Made by a program: the position numbers and the translations under genes. 64,000 bases of DNA. It comes from Arsenophonus nilaparvatae (GTDB lineage Bacteria > Pseudomonadota > Gammaproteobacteria > Enterobacterales > Enterobacteriaceae). Positions 9,337 through 17,958 of the stretch are shown one piece after another. The notes beneath the pieces are model-generated. The model had not been told where the DNA came from. It did not search any database and saw nothing but the letters and a program-made list of their open reading frames with translations. The stretch is taken from the NCBI RefSeq assembly GCF_000757905.1, contig NZ_JRLH01000001.1; one strand, 5' to 3'. Every line of letters starts with the position of its first letter. Position 1 is the first letter of the stretch.

Positions 9337-9903
9337 ATGTCTACTCAAATCTTAAACACATCAGGTAATTATTCTGTTAATTCTGGATCTTTAAATGGCA
9401 TTAAAGATACCTCCGCAATATATGGTGATTCAGTCTTATCTGGTGGTATTGCGGTTCTGTATATATTTATGAGTTTGTTATCTGATGTTGCCAATCAAAA
9501 ATATGCGCAAATGCAGCATAAATCAGATGTATCACGTAGCGCCCAGGATATGGCTAATCAGGTTGATGAAATCATTGCTGAGGTATCTAAAAAAGGTGAT
9601 AAAGCGACCGGTGAGCTTCCTCAAGCTGTTATCGACTATATGCGTAAAAACGGTATTACCGTTGATGGTATGTCAATCGATGATTATATAAAAAAACATG
9701 GTGACAAATTAGATCAAGGTCAACTACAGGCAGTTAAGGCAGCGTTGGAAACAGTATCAAACCGTGCTTCTGATTTTGTTTCTCAATCTCAGTTGCAACT
9801 GCAAAAAGTGATGCAAAGTTATAATGTGACGGTCAGTTTAATTAATAGTATGCAAACGATGTTGGCAGAAATGAATAAATCGATTGCCCAAAATATCCGT
9901 TAA
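9337..9903 (+). CDS. sseB: SseB/EspA-family translocon filament protein, copy 1
   Basis: Secreted translocator of 188 residues (SseB is 196), predicted to sheath or extend the needle and support pore formation by SseC/SseD. The N-terminus has a hydrophobic helix, SGGIAVLYIFMSLLSDVANQ. A middle module contains YMRKNGITVDGMSIDDYI (about 108-125). The C-terminal helix ends in MLAEMNKSIAQNIR. The last 56 residues are almost identical to those of the next gene, so the two are tandem duplicates. Confidence 0.9.
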   Translation: MSTQILNTSGNYSVNSGSLNGIKDTSAIYGDSVLSGGIAVLYIFMSLLSDVANQKYAQMQHKSDVSRSAQDMANQVDEIIAEVSKKGDKATGELPQAVIDYMRKNGITVDGMSIDDYIKKHGDKLDQGQLQAVKAALETVSNRASDFVSQSQLQLQKVMQSYNVTVSLINSMQTMLAEMNKSIAQNIR

Positions 9904-9960
9904 TAGATAGTGCTAACCGTTAACAAATAACGTTAACAAATTAAAAAGTGGGAGGTCGCT

Positions 9961-10752
9961 ATGATCCATTTAACCAGCGGCATTAGAGAGGCTTTGTCTG
10001 TTAATAAGGGACAAGTGAATAACAGTAATCCCAACAGTGGAGATTATGTTATATCCGGCGGGATCGCGGTTCTCTATTTATTTATGAATTTACTTTCTGA
10101 CATGGCGCAATTGAAATATAACCAGATGCAAATTAAGTCACAAATGGCACGTGATGCGCAAGATATGGCTAATCGAGTCGATGAAATCATCGCCAAAATT
10201 GCCAAAGAAGGCGATAAAGCACTGGAAAAATTGCCGCCTGACGTTATCGACTATATGAGAAATCATGGTGTCACTGTCGATGGCATGTCGATTGATGATT
10301 TCCTGCAACAAAACGATCCTACCGCGGCTCTATTGGCCAAATTACGTGAAAAAATCGCTGAATCAGGTGCAGATGGCATGCAGTCAGCCAGTTGGCAGGA
10401 TGTTGTTCGCTATATGGATGAACATGGTATTAAAGTTGATGGACAACGTTGTAGTGATTATATCTGGGGATTGCCGGAAGTAGGTTCCCGTTCCTATCAA
10501 AAGATCAGTCGTGAACATATGCAGCATATTGCTGATGTATTGGCGGCGGCCGGTGGTTTAGATCAAGGGAAGCTAGGCTCGGTTAAAGCGGCGCTGGAAA
10601 CAGTATCGAACCGTGCTTCCGATTTTGTTTCTCAATCTCAACTGCAATTGCAAAAAGTGATGCAAGGCTACAATGTGACAGTCAGTTTAATCAATAGTAT
10701 GCAAACTATGTTGGCAGAAATGAATAAATCGATTGCCCAAAATATTCGTTAG
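9961..10752 (+). CDS. SseB/EspA-family translocon filament protein, copy 2 (enlarged)
   Basis: A second SseB-like translocator of 263 residues, 57 bp after the first and with its own GGGAGG ribosome-binding site. The hydrophobic N-terminal helix and C-terminal 56 residues match copy 1; the 3' 170 nt are about 90% identical by eye, and the encoded proteins differ at one residue there. The extra ~75 residues carry a second version of the middle module: DYMRNHGVTVDGMSIDDFL at about 97-115 and RYMDEHGIKVDGQRCSDYI at about 150-168. Copy 2 may be an alternative or structural filament subunit. Both frames are intact. Confidence 0.88.
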   Translation: MIHLTSGIREALSVNKGQVNNSNPNSGDYVISGGIAVLYLFMNLLSDMAQLKYNQMQIKSQMARDAQDMANRVDEIIAKIAKEGDKALEKLPPDVIDYMRNHGVTVDGMSIDDFLQQNDPTAALLAKLREKIAESGADGMQSASWQDVVRYMDEHGIKVDGQRCSDYIWGLPEVGSRSYQKISREHMQHIADVLAAAGGLDQGKLGSVKAALETVSNRASDFVSQSQLQLQKVMQGYNVTVSLINSMQTMLAEMNKSIAQNIR

Positions 10753-10762
10753 GGAGGCAGCA

Positions 10763-11236
10763 ATGGATAATAAAGATTTTGCCACTTTACTTGATTTTGT
10801 TCAGCAAGGTGGAGCGTTGAGTTGTCTGGCAAATGTTGATCAAAAGGATCTTGATTTACTTTACCGCTACGCGATGCAACTGATGACTTATGGCGATTAT
10901 CAGGGTGCCAAGCGAATTTTTTTCTTACTGATGCGACTCAATCAAGGCAATTTTGAATACGTTTATGCTTTAGCAACTTGTTGCCAACAACTGCATGAAC
11001 ATGAAGAGGCTATTTTTTGTTTTGGTCGTGCCGGTATGAATCGTTTGCAAGATCCCCGTAGTCCGTACTTTGCTGGCGTCAGTTACCTGGCACTTGGCAA
11101 TCGTCAATATGCAGAAAAGTCTTTTCGTGCTGCGCTAAGGGTATGCCGTTGTTTGCCGGCTGAGCAATGGCCAGAAGTCAGAAAAAATGCCAACCAACAG
11201 TTAGCTTATTTAATGGGAGAAATGTGCTGTGAATAA
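10763..11236 (+). CDS. sscA: SscA-like class II chaperone (TPR) for SseC
   Basis: Tetratricopeptide-repeat chaperone of 157 residues, the same length as Salmonella SscA, predicted to hold the translocator SseC in the cytoplasm. TPR-like repeats are seen at YRYAMQLMTYGDYQGAKRIF, YALATCCQQLHEHEEAIFCF and YFAGVSYLALGNRQYAEKSF. The ATG at 10763 has a GGGAGG site 6 nt upstream; a start at 10733 would overlap the previous gene. The stop overlaps the sseC start. Confidence 0.93.
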   Translation: MDNKDFATLLDFVQQGGALSCLANVDQKDLDLLYRYAMQLMTYGDYQGAKRIFFLLMRLNQGNFEYVYALATCCQQLHEHEEAIFCFGRAGMNRLQDPRSPYFAGVSYLALGNRQYAEKSFRAALRVCRCLPAEQWPEVRKNANQQLAYLMGEMCCE

Positions 11237-12668
11237 TATGAGTGTTACTTCATCCATTAATACACCGGATATCCAAAATCCTCATGTTCATAATAGCCAT
11301 CCGGTTGAAAAAGCCAGTTTACCCGAATGGTCTATGCCAACCTATGTTTCGTTGAATGTGGATCGTGATGAAAAAAATGGCGTTGTTAGTCATCAACAAG
11401 TGCAACAGGCTTTTGCCCGTATATTGCATGCTTTACAAGCTGATGATGGTGCCACATTAGATCAAATCGAAAAGGCATCCATTAACGATATGATTTTACT
11501 GGCCGCCAACCTGAGTTTAAAAATATTTGGTGATACGGCGAATTCGGCAGCGAAAGCTAGCCAATTGATGACCGATACCCAAGCATTTTTACGTGATAAA
11601 CGGGTAAAAGAGTTTCAAGAGCAACTGGCCAAACAAATTGAGCAATCGGAAAAAGCGCAAAGAGGCGGTATTTTTGCTGCTATTTTTGATTGGATTGTTG
11701 GTGCGGTAGAGGCTGTTTATGGTGCACTCAAACTGGTTGAAGGTGCGGCTCGGCTCGCGGTTGGTGATGTGGTTGGTGGTTCATTAGAAATTGCCAGTGG
11801 CGCATCTTATTTAACGGCTGGCATTGCAGGAATGGTCAAAGCTGCAGCAGAAACGGCAATATTGCTAGGTGCAGATAAAGACAAATGCCAGCAAGTTGCC
11901 GATATAGCCGGTAAAGTTCAGTTGGGTGCTGAAGTTGTTGCGATGGCGTTAGATATTTTCCAGGCTGGGCGTGCGATATCGGCGACCAGAGCGATAGCCA
12001 AAACAACGGGCGAAGCTATGAAAGAAGCGGCGCCAAAATTAGCTGAAGCCGTGGTTAAAAGTTCATCACAAGAAATATCAACTATTGCTAAGCAAGTTGG
12101 TCAGCAGGTCTCTGAACAGATCGCTGAGCAGATTGGCAAACAATTAGTTGGAGGTGTGGAGAAAGGTTTAGAAAAAGTGGCTGAACGTGGCGGACAGATT
12201 GCTAAATCATTAAGTAAGGCTTTCAGTCAAGAAGCGATCCAAACACTGGTAACTCAATCTGTTGAGAAGATAGCTACCCAAGCAGTAGAAAAAGGGGTGC
12301 AAATCACAGCAGAAGAACTTACTAAGCAAGTCACTAAGTTAATCCGTAATGAGGTGATCAAACAAGCCATTAAAGCCTGTACTTTTGTTTCTCTCGATTT
12401 GGTCTATGTTAGGGCCAGTGCCGGTAAAACGGTAACTAGCGGTATTATTGGCCTAGAAAAAGCCAAGCTACAAAAACAGATCGAAGCATTGATCTTGCAA
12501 CAAAATTTTATGGAATTTTGTTTTGATTGGTACGACAAAGCGAAAGAGCAGCAAGGTAAAACGATCAAAGATCTATTAGATAAACAGAGTGATACCTTAG
12601 CAGGGGTAAGTAAGACGATTAGTGAAACGGGTATGTTGCAAGCGCGCATTGCTAGTGCCACGGTTTAG
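11229..12668 (+). CDS. sseC: Translocon pore protein SseC
   Basis: Major pore-forming translocator of the YopB/SseC family, 479 residues (SseC is 484). A central hydrophobic region (about 138-215, including IFAAIFDWIVGAVEAVYGAL and a Gly/Ala-rich segment) is predicted to insert in the host membrane. It is flanked by long helical coiled-coil regions rich in Gln and Glu (about 275-385). The GTG at 11229 has a GGGAG site at good spacing; an ATG at 11238 is the alternative. It overlaps sscA by 8 nt, as a translationally coupled chaperone/substrate pair. Confidence 0.9.
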   Translation: MNNMSVTSSINTPDIQNPHVHNSHPVEKASLPEWSMPTYVSLNVDRDEKNGVVSHQQVQQAFARILHALQADDGATLDQIEKASINDMILLAANLSLKIFGDTANSAAKASQLMTDTQAFLRDKRVKEFQEQLAKQIEQSEKAQRGGIFAAIFDWIVGAVEAVYGALKLVEGAARLAVGDVVGGSLEIASGASYLTAGIAGMVKAAAETAILLGADKDKCQQVADIAGKVQLGAEVVAMALDIFQAGRAISATRAIAKTTGEAMKEAAPKLAEAVVKSSSQEISTIAKQVGQQVSEQIAEQIGKQLVGGVEKGLEKVAERGGQIAKSLSKAFSQEAIQTLVTQSVEKIATQAVEKGVQITAEELTKQVTKLIRNEVIKQAIKACTFVSLDLVYVRASAGKTVTSGIIGLEKAKLQKQIEALILQQNFMEFCFDWYDKAKEQQGKTIKDLLDKQSDTLAGVSKTISETGMLQARIASATV

Positions 12669-13011
12669 TGCAATAAATATTTTTACTGTAGTTGTTTCAA
12701 TTAGTTATTAATAACCGTAAGTTGTAATTAAACAGCTGGATTTTGATAATTGTAAGGCATTGATAGTGTTATTTTTGTTCAGATTTAGACATTATTAACC
12801 TGAAATTAATGATGAAAAGTAAAATTCAGCGGCTAATTGATAGTTGATCATAAAATGATAATCGATATTGAGGTTGTTCTATTATCGCTAATAACGAAAT
12901 TTGATGATCAACAAAACAACGACATAAAAGCATCCTAAAACAGCACGGTGTAAAACGCGCCAAGAAATGGCTAGTTACTTATTATTCAGATAATTTTAGT
13001 AGGAGGCAGTT
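12669..13011. other. Non-coding gap between sseC and sseD
   Basis: This 343-bp AT-rich stretch has no convincing reading frame. In Salmonella sseC and sseD are adjacent, so this gap is unusual. It ends with an AGTAGGAGGCAGTT ribosome-binding region for sseD. I see no clear terminator and no copy of the island motif. It may hold a separate promoter for sseD or a decayed gene. Confidence 0.5.
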
Positions 13012-13608
13012 ATGAATGATATTCAATCAATGTCCGCTAATTCAGTTTCAATCGATAAGTATGATGATGTTGGTAACAGTGGGCTCTATGGTGGTAGTAG
13101 TATGGATGCCATTGCTCAGATCAATGAATTGATTATTAAGTTAGCTGAAGTATTAAAAAAACTGCGCAATATTTTGCAGGAATTTAACCAAAAGCAACAA
13201 GAGTTAGGCTGGAATATACAAACTTCATCACTCGATAAAAAACGCCAAGGAATAGAAGATGCCTATGATGCGGCCAAATTAACCGGTGCGTTTCAAATTG
13301 TCTCTGGTGCGGTTGGCGTACTAAGTGGTGCTTTTGCCAAACAATTTGGTGAAATCGCCACTCATTTGGGACAAGCGACCAGTAAAGGTCTGGAAGGAAG
13401 TGGCCAGCTGGGTTCTGCTGAAATGACTAAAAAGGCAGAATTGGAAAAAGTTGAAGGTGATTTCCAAGCGATGAATGCGCAGAATTACGCAAAAAACATT
13501 AAGGACTCATGGGATAAAGCCTGTCAACTATCCGAACAAATGCGCTCTATCGTCAAAGATTTAGTTGACTTATATACGCGTATTAGCTCAGCAGTAGTAA
13601 ATAAATAA
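13012..13608 (+). CDS. sseD: Translocon protein SseD
   Basis: Second pore-forming translocator, EspB/SseD-like, 198 residues (SseD is 195). The N-terminus is followed by a helical region (about 37-70, IAQINELIIKLAEVLKKLRNIL). A hydrophobic segment lies at about 88-115 (GAFQIVSGAVGVLSGAFAKQ), and amphipathic helices run to the end. It follows sseC in order, though after a 343-bp gap, and is followed by a hairpin terminator. A strong AGGAGG site precedes the ATG. Confidence 0.87.
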   Translation: MNDIQSMSANSVSIDKYDDVGNSGLYGGSSMDAIAQINELIIKLAEVLKKLRNILQEFNQKQQELGWNIQTSSLDKKRQGIEDAYDAAKLTGAFQIVSGAVGVLSGAFAKQFGEIATHLGQATSKGLEGSGQLGSAEMTKKAELEKVEGDFQAMNAQNYAKNIKDSWDKACQLSEQMRSIVKDLVDLYTRISSAVVNK

Positions 13609-13650
13609 ATCTAAATAATAAATAGCATATTAATAAATTTAGGGAAATGC

Positions 13651-13680
13651 ACCGCTCAAGATACGTTATTGAGCGGTTTT
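13651..13680 (+). terminator. Rho-independent terminator after sseD
   Basis: The arms ACCGCTCAA and TTGAGCGGT form a 9-bp stem with a 9-nt loop, followed by TTTTAATTAA. It sits 43 nt after the sseD stop, where sseE would be in Salmonella, and would reduce readthrough into sscB. Confidence 0.75.
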
Positions 13681-13704
13681 AATTAAGTGAGGCTTTGACC
13701 CAAG

Positions 13705-14190
13705 ATGACAATGACAAATATTAATCAGGAGGTTACGTTAGAGCAATTAATAGCCATTATTGAACAGGCATTGACACAACCGCAAACACAACAACAAACA
13801 CCACAAAATATCTCCAGTGAGGTATTAAATGCGACTTACCAACAAGCTGTAGATGCATATCAACAGCTGTTATTGTCGCCAGCATTAACTGCTTTTACTT
13901 ATTTGGTAATGTACCAGCCTTGCGAACGAAAATATCTTATCGGCTTGGCTTCAACATTACACGCTTTAGAACAATATCGGTATGCATTAGTGTTTTATGG
14001 ATATGCCAGTTTACTCGATGCTAGAGATGCAGGAGTAACCTTTCGTATCGCTCAATGCTATCTGGCAATAGAGCAAACTAGCGAAGCTATTGATGCGTTA
14101 CAGACATCAATTGAGCAGAGTTTTATTGCACCAATACAACCTGATATACGTAGACTTGCACAGACATTATTAGATGAAGTTATACAGTGA
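13705..14190 (+). CDS. sscB: SscB-like TPR chaperone for the SseF-type effector
   Basis: Class II-type chaperone of 161 residues (SscB is 144). The N-terminus is Gln/Thr-rich (PQTQQQTPQN). TPR-like helices include YLIGLASTLHALEQYRYALVFYGYASLLD and FRIAQCYLAIEQTSEAIDAL. In Salmonella SscB handles SseF, and an SseF-like gene follows 27 bp downstream here, which supports the pairing. Confidence 0.85.
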   Translation: MTMTNINQEVTLEQLIAIIEQALTQPQTQQQTPQNISSEVLNATYQQAVDAYQQLLLSPALTAFTYLVMYQPCERKYLIGLASTLHALEQYRYALVFYGYASLLDARDAGVTFRIAQCYLAIEQTSEAIDALQTSIEQSFIAPIQPDIRRLAQTLLDEVIQ

Positions 14191-14217
14191 ACTTCATGAC
14201 TAATAAGAGGGTATTTT

Positions 14218-15174
14218 ATGCCATATGAAAACACTATCGATCCTGGCAGAGCAACATTAGCTTACCTAGATCTTGCTCAATCACCAATAAAACCATCGAC
14301 CACGGCACGACAATTTAATATTGACCAGGTACCACTAACAGCCGCCAATAATGTGACAGAATGGTTAGATCTGGCGACGCCAAATGGAGATACAAAGGTA
14401 AGCAAGCCACTGGATCTTAAACCAGAAATTGAACAGCAAATTAATCAGTCTAAACAATATTATGATGAAGCTAAGCAACAAGGTGTTGAAATCGCTAAAC
14501 GTTCTTTTTTTAAAGAGCTATTAAATGTAGGGATCGCAAGTGTTGGTTTAGGGCTTTCGATAGCAGCTACTTTATTTACTGCCGGAGCGACAATGCCATT
14601 ACTTATTGGTTCAAGTATTACATTTGGTTTGGCGGTTGCTGATGCTGGGTGTGCTTATGCTAATTGGCATAGCCAAGCTAAGGGTGGTGAAGGATTAAAG
14701 TTAGGATCTGATACCATAGCCAATGCTGTTTATCGGCTACTTAATAAAGCAGGCATGTCAAGCGATAGCGCTGAAAATTGGTCTAAGTATACCTCTGCTT
14801 TTTTACGTTCTGGCCTGGTTGTGGGTACATTATGTTCGGGCGGTGCGGTTACGACAGCAACATTAGGTGCGTTGAGTAGCACTTTCTCAGCGACTAAATT
14901 GGTGAGTAACAGTGTCGATGCATTTACCTCAAGGTCGGCATCTGTGGCTTTGGACAATGCGGTTGAGAAAAAAAATCGGATACAGGAACAACAAATGCAG
15001 CAGCAGCAAAGGATCAGCAAATTAAGGGAAATGCAAAATGGGCTTACCCAACAGCACAGCGAGCAACAATATCAATTAGATTTGGCCAATTTAGAACAAA
15101 AAAATCGTCAATTGCAGTTTGAACTTGAATTGGAAAAAATGAAGGTTCAATCTTGTAAAATTAAATATGCATAA
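14218..15174 (+). CDS. sseF: SseF-like type III effector with C-terminal coiled coil
   Basis: Predicted secreted effector that inserts in host endomembranes. It is 318 residues (SseF is about 260). The central hydrophobic part (about 105-150, SVGLGLSIAATLFTAGATMPLL) and the following DAGCAYANWHSQ and LKLGSDTIANAV align with DACCAYHNYQS and LQTASDSVALVV of Salmonella SseF. A second hydrophobic region lies at about 195-225. The C-terminal 80 residues are a Gln/Glu-rich coiled coil that I do not recall in SseF. No separate sseG follows. In Salmonella SseF and SseG position the vacuole near the Golgi; whether this protein does both jobs is unknown. Confidence 0.78.
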   Translation: MPYENTIDPGRATLAYLDLAQSPIKPSTTARQFNIDQVPLTAANNVTEWLDLATPNGDTKVSKPLDLKPEIEQQINQSKQYYDEAKQQGVEIAKRSFFKELLNVGIASVGLGLSIAATLFTAGATMPLLIGSSITFGLAVADAGCAYANWHSQAKGGEGLKLGSDTIANAVYRLLNKAGMSSDSAENWSKYTSAFLRSGLVVGTLCSGGAVTTATLGALSSTFSATKLVSNSVDAFTSRSASVALDNAVEKKNRIQEQQMQQQQRISKLREMQNGLTQQHSEQQYQLDLANLEQKNRQLQFELELEKMKVQSCKIKYA

Positions 15175-15273
15175 ATGTTATCATTATTTAAAGAGTAATA
15201 GCTAAAAATTACTATATTATTTGGTAATATTTAGATTTCATATTGCTCATTAAGTCGATAATATGTTGACAAT

Positions 15274-15310
15274 AAAAATTAACCGGTTCTGTTGTAGTCG
15301 GTTAATTTTT
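15274..15310 (+). terminator. Rho-independent terminator after the sseF-like gene
   Basis: Perfect 12-bp arms AAAAATTAACCG and CGGTTAATTTTT enclose a 13-nt loop and run into a T-rich tail. It lies 100 nt after the sseF-like stop and closes the translocator/effector unit. Confidence 0.8.
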
Positions 15311-15836
15311 TAAAAAAATATCCTTGTTTTTTAGTTTAACAAATATATTAATCTTTTCTATCTATCTTTAAATATCAATTTATTTCTTGTCATCTAACGA
15401 TAAATCTAATTAGTTATATCGAATTTAACTATTATATTCCATTTGGTTATATTTATTTATTCGTATTTATCCTAATTAAATTTAATGCTAATCATAACTT
15501 GCTTATTTTTTATTGATATTTCAGGTGAATACCGGATATAGAAATTGAATATTAACCACCAAACTATGTTATATGCAGTAAAGCAATAATATAGAAATAA
15601 GTCATTAAATAACAATAAAACACTAACAGAAATATTAATAATGGATAGAGTTGCATAGGTTTTTTAGTTTTAAAAAAGATTTGAATACTGATGCATCGTT
15701 AAGTGTTTTGATCAAGTGAAATGGCATTGTTTATCTCGTTTGGTAATAAGTATTTACATCCATTTTTATTGATAGTTGAAAAATAAGATGGATAAGGTCT
15801 GGCAAACAATGCTTAATTTGACGTTAGGGTAAAATT
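15311..15836. other. Long intergenic region before ssaG
   Basis: This 526-bp AT-rich stretch has no gene I can support. It holds a copy of the island motif at 15523-15540 and must carry the promoter of the ssaG-onward operon. An AGGGT ribosome-binding site is near its end. Confidence 0.6.
15523..15540 (+). promoter_or_regulatory. Repeated motif upstream of ssaG
   Basis: AGGTGAATACCGGATATA lies 296 nt before ssaG. Including five flanking bases (ATTTC), it matches the ssaM-upstream copy at 18 of 23 positions. The outer AGGT and TACCGGATA blocks are conserved and the central three bases differ. A TATTAA about 16 nt past AATACC could be a -10 box. Function is inferred. Confidence 0.45.
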
Positions 15837-16052
15837 ATGGATTTCAATGCTATCATCAACCAATTATCGCAACTATCTGCTAATGCTGCTGGTGATATTA
15901 AAAGTAAAATTGCCAACGCTGATCCTAGTAATCCGGATCAGATGCTACAGATGCAGTTTGCGGTACAGCAATATTCCAATTTTATCGGTTACGAAAGCGC
16001 TTTGATCAAAGTGGTTAAAGACATGATACAAGGGATTATTGCCAAAATATGA
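15837..16052 (+). CDS. ssaG: Type III secretion needle subunit SsaG (SctF)
   Basis: Needle monomer of 71 residues, the same length as SsaG. The helical hairpin is conserved. The C-terminal part QFAVQQYSNFIGYESALIKV and the ending IIAKI match SsaG nearly residue for residue as I recall it. First gene of the ssaG-H-I-J-sctK-K-L operon; it overlaps ssaH by 4 nt. Confidence 0.95.
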   Translation: MDFNAIINQLSQLSANAAGDIKSKIANADPSNPDQMLQMQFAVQQYSNFIGYESALIKVVKDMIQGIIAKI

Positions 16053-16354
16053 AAAAAGAAGATAACCAATTATTGGTAGAAATTGCGCTTGCTGCTGCCA
16101 ATCATGGATTAATAAAACAGGCTTATGCCATTTTAGCTGTGTTTCCACAATTGATTGCTGACGAAGAGGCGCGTGCGCTATGTAGCGGTTTAGTCTACTT
16201 TGCGTTAGGTGAAAATAGTGCCGCGCTGCGTTCATTAATGGGCATGAAGGGTAATCAAGCTGAAGGATTACGATGTTTATTTTCCTTGCCTGCTGACATG
16301 ATCGATCATGCGCAAATTTATGCTTTATTAGCGGGAGATGAAAATGGACATTAA
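16049..16354 (+). CDS. ssaH: Type III secretion protein SsaH
   Basis: A 101-residue YscG/SsaH-like protein with TPR-type helices (HGLIKQAYAILAVFPQLIAD and ALCSGLVYFALGENSAALRSL), predicted to be the needle-subunit (SsaG) chaperone working with SsaE. Salmonella SsaH is shorter (75 as I recall). It overlaps ssaG by 4 nt and ssaI by 11 nt. Confidence 0.82.
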   Translation: MKKEDNQLLVEIALAAANHGLIKQAYAILAVFPQLIADEEARALCSGLVYFALGENSAALRSLMGMKGNQAEGLRCLFSLPADMIDHAQIYALLAGDENGH

Positions 16355-16643
16355 AGCGGTAGCCCCCATCAATATGATGAAGGCCCAGGCGGCAGAAGCA
16401 GTTAATCCTGATAGCCAATTAGTTGAAAAATTCAATCAATTAATGCAACACGGTCAAGGACAAACGGCTGCATTAGGGTCAGTTCTTCCATCAACTGTCG
16501 AGCCGATGGCTCAAGCGTTGTCACCTACCCAAGCCGTGCAAGGACAAGCAATGATAGTGAAAGCCGTTCTTGAAGTGGACATGGCAGCTAAAACGGCAGG
16601 AAGTCTTGCTCAATCGATCAATAAATTAGTGGCCATGCAATGA
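16344..16643 (+). CDS. ssaI: Type III secretion inner rod protein SsaI (SctI)
   Basis: Inner-rod subunit of 99 residues. The C-terminal helix with VQGQAMIVKAVLEVDMAAKTAGSLAQSINKL has the conserved SctI/YscI pattern. The ATG at 16344 is 6 nt after GGGAG, so it is preferred to the ATG at 16338. It overlaps ssaJ by 4 nt. Confidence 0.87.
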   Translation: MDIKAVAPINMMKAQAAEAVNPDSQLVEKFNQLMQHGQGQTAALGSVLPSTVEPMAQALSPTQAVQGQAMIVKAVLEVDMAAKTAGSLAQSINKLVAMQ

Positions 16644-17374
16644 AATACTTAAAGTATTTATGTTTATTATTGGTGTTATTTCTGACCGGCTGTAAGGTCG
16701 AGTTATACCGCAATTTGCCGCAAGATGAAGCTAATCAGATGGTGGCATTATTGATGTTAAATCACATTGATGTTAATTCTGAAATCGATAGCAAAACTGG
16801 CAAAGTAACATTGCAAATCGAAAAAGATAAGTTCATCGATGCGGTGGAAATACTCAGGCAGAATGGTTACCCCAAAACGCAATATGTTGGTATTGAGGAT
16901 CTTTTTCCTGCAGGTCAATTAGTTTCTTCTCCTGCTCAAGAAGAAGCAAAAATGCGTTATCTTAAAGAACAACAATTAGAACGTACGCTATCAAGCATGG
17001 ACGGTGTTATTAGTGCACGCGTGTCTATTGCTCAGTCGAACAATAGTGAGGGTAATATTGATAATAGCACGCCAGAAAAGTCGGTAGCGGTTTACATTAA
17101 ATATTCGCCAGAAGTCAATATGAGTGGTGTTGAAGCGCAAATTCGCAATTTAATTAAGAATGCGATATCAGGTTTGCAATCCGACAAAATTAGTTTGTTT
17201 TTGCAACCAGCTGAATTCCGCTATCAACCACAGAAAATTCAAACTGAGCCGCAATGGCAATATTTACAGAATTATATTGTCGCTAATAAAACGTTAATCT
17301 TATTGACTATTACCGGAATATTTATTGTCGTATTTGCCGCATTGATATTTGGACGCCGTAAGGATAAATCTTAA
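16640..17374 (+). CDS. ssaJ: Type III secretion inner-membrane ring lipoprotein SsaJ (SctJ)
   Basis: Inner-ring lipoprotein of 244 residues (SsaJ is 249). The signal peptide has the lipobox LTGC, with Cys18 as the predicted lipidated residue. Periplasmic ring-building motifs are followed by a C-terminal transmembrane helix at about 215-235 (LILLTITGIFIVVFAALIF) and a basic tail. It overlaps the next gene by 1 nt. Confidence 0.95.
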   Translation: MKYLKYLCLLLVLFLTGCKVELYRNLPQDEANQMVALLMLNHIDVNSEIDSKTGKVTLQIEKDKFIDAVEILRQNGYPKTQYVGIEDLFPAGQLVSSPAQEEAKMRYLKEQQLERTLSSMDGVISARVSIAQSNNSEGNIDNSTPEKSVAVYIKYSPEVNMSGVEAQIRNLIKNAISGLQSDKISLFLQPAEFRYQPQKIQTEPQWQYLQNYIVANKTLILLTITGIFIVVFAALIFGRRKDKS

Positions 17375-17958
17375 TGACTGAATTGGCAGTGAGATTTAAT
17401 TATTTATTATCCCATCCAGGCGAGATCATGCACACTAAATCGTGGCAATCGCTTGGACTTAATGAATGGCAGTCTCGCTACCCAATTAGTAATGAATTAA
17501 AACGACGCTTAGATAAATTGATACTTAATCGATTAGGATTTCAACCTACTTTATATCGTCAAGTACCGGAAAATATGCAGACCTGGCTTTTGTTATTAAC
17601 GAAAAAGCCATTTTTATTCACCGTCGTTGGATTAGTTTCTAATCCCTATCCTGACTATTTGTGGGATAGTGCTTATAGATCACGTTTAGCGACCTTATTA
17701 AGCCAGGAACAAATTAAGCAATTAATCGCTTTATGGCCGCCAGAGCGCCACCCGGTTGCGGTGCCTTGGCTAGTTGAGGAATTTCTTGAGCAGGCACATC
17801 TTTATGCCTTAAATGTTTTCTCACATTATTGGCAGGAACAAGATTTTGCGCGGCTTTTGGCCTGGTATTTTGCACCATTAGAGCAGCAAATGGTCTGTTC
17901 GCAGCAACAGATTGAACAGGCTGTTCGCTGGTTATTTCGTTTGGAGCGTTTCTTATGA
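17374..17958 (+). CDS. Sorting-platform protein SctK-like
   Basis: A 194-residue cytoplasmic protein between ssaJ and ssaK. Salmonella SPI-2 has an unnamed gene at this place (STM1410 as I recall), of the OrgA/MxiK/YscK type. It is rich in Trp and aromatic residues and has no membrane helix. SctK links the C-ring pods to the inner-membrane ring. The assignment rests on position, size and general character. Confidence 0.7.
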   Translation: MTELAVRFNYLLSHPGEIMHTKSWQSLGLNEWQSRYPISNELKRRLDKLILNRLGFQPTLYRQVPENMQTWLLLLTKKPFLFTVVGLVSNPYPDYLWDSAYRSRLATLLSQEQIKQLIALWPPERHPVAVPWLVEEFLEQAHLYALNVFSHYWQEQDFARLLAWYFAPLEQQMVCSQQQIEQAVRWLFRLERFL

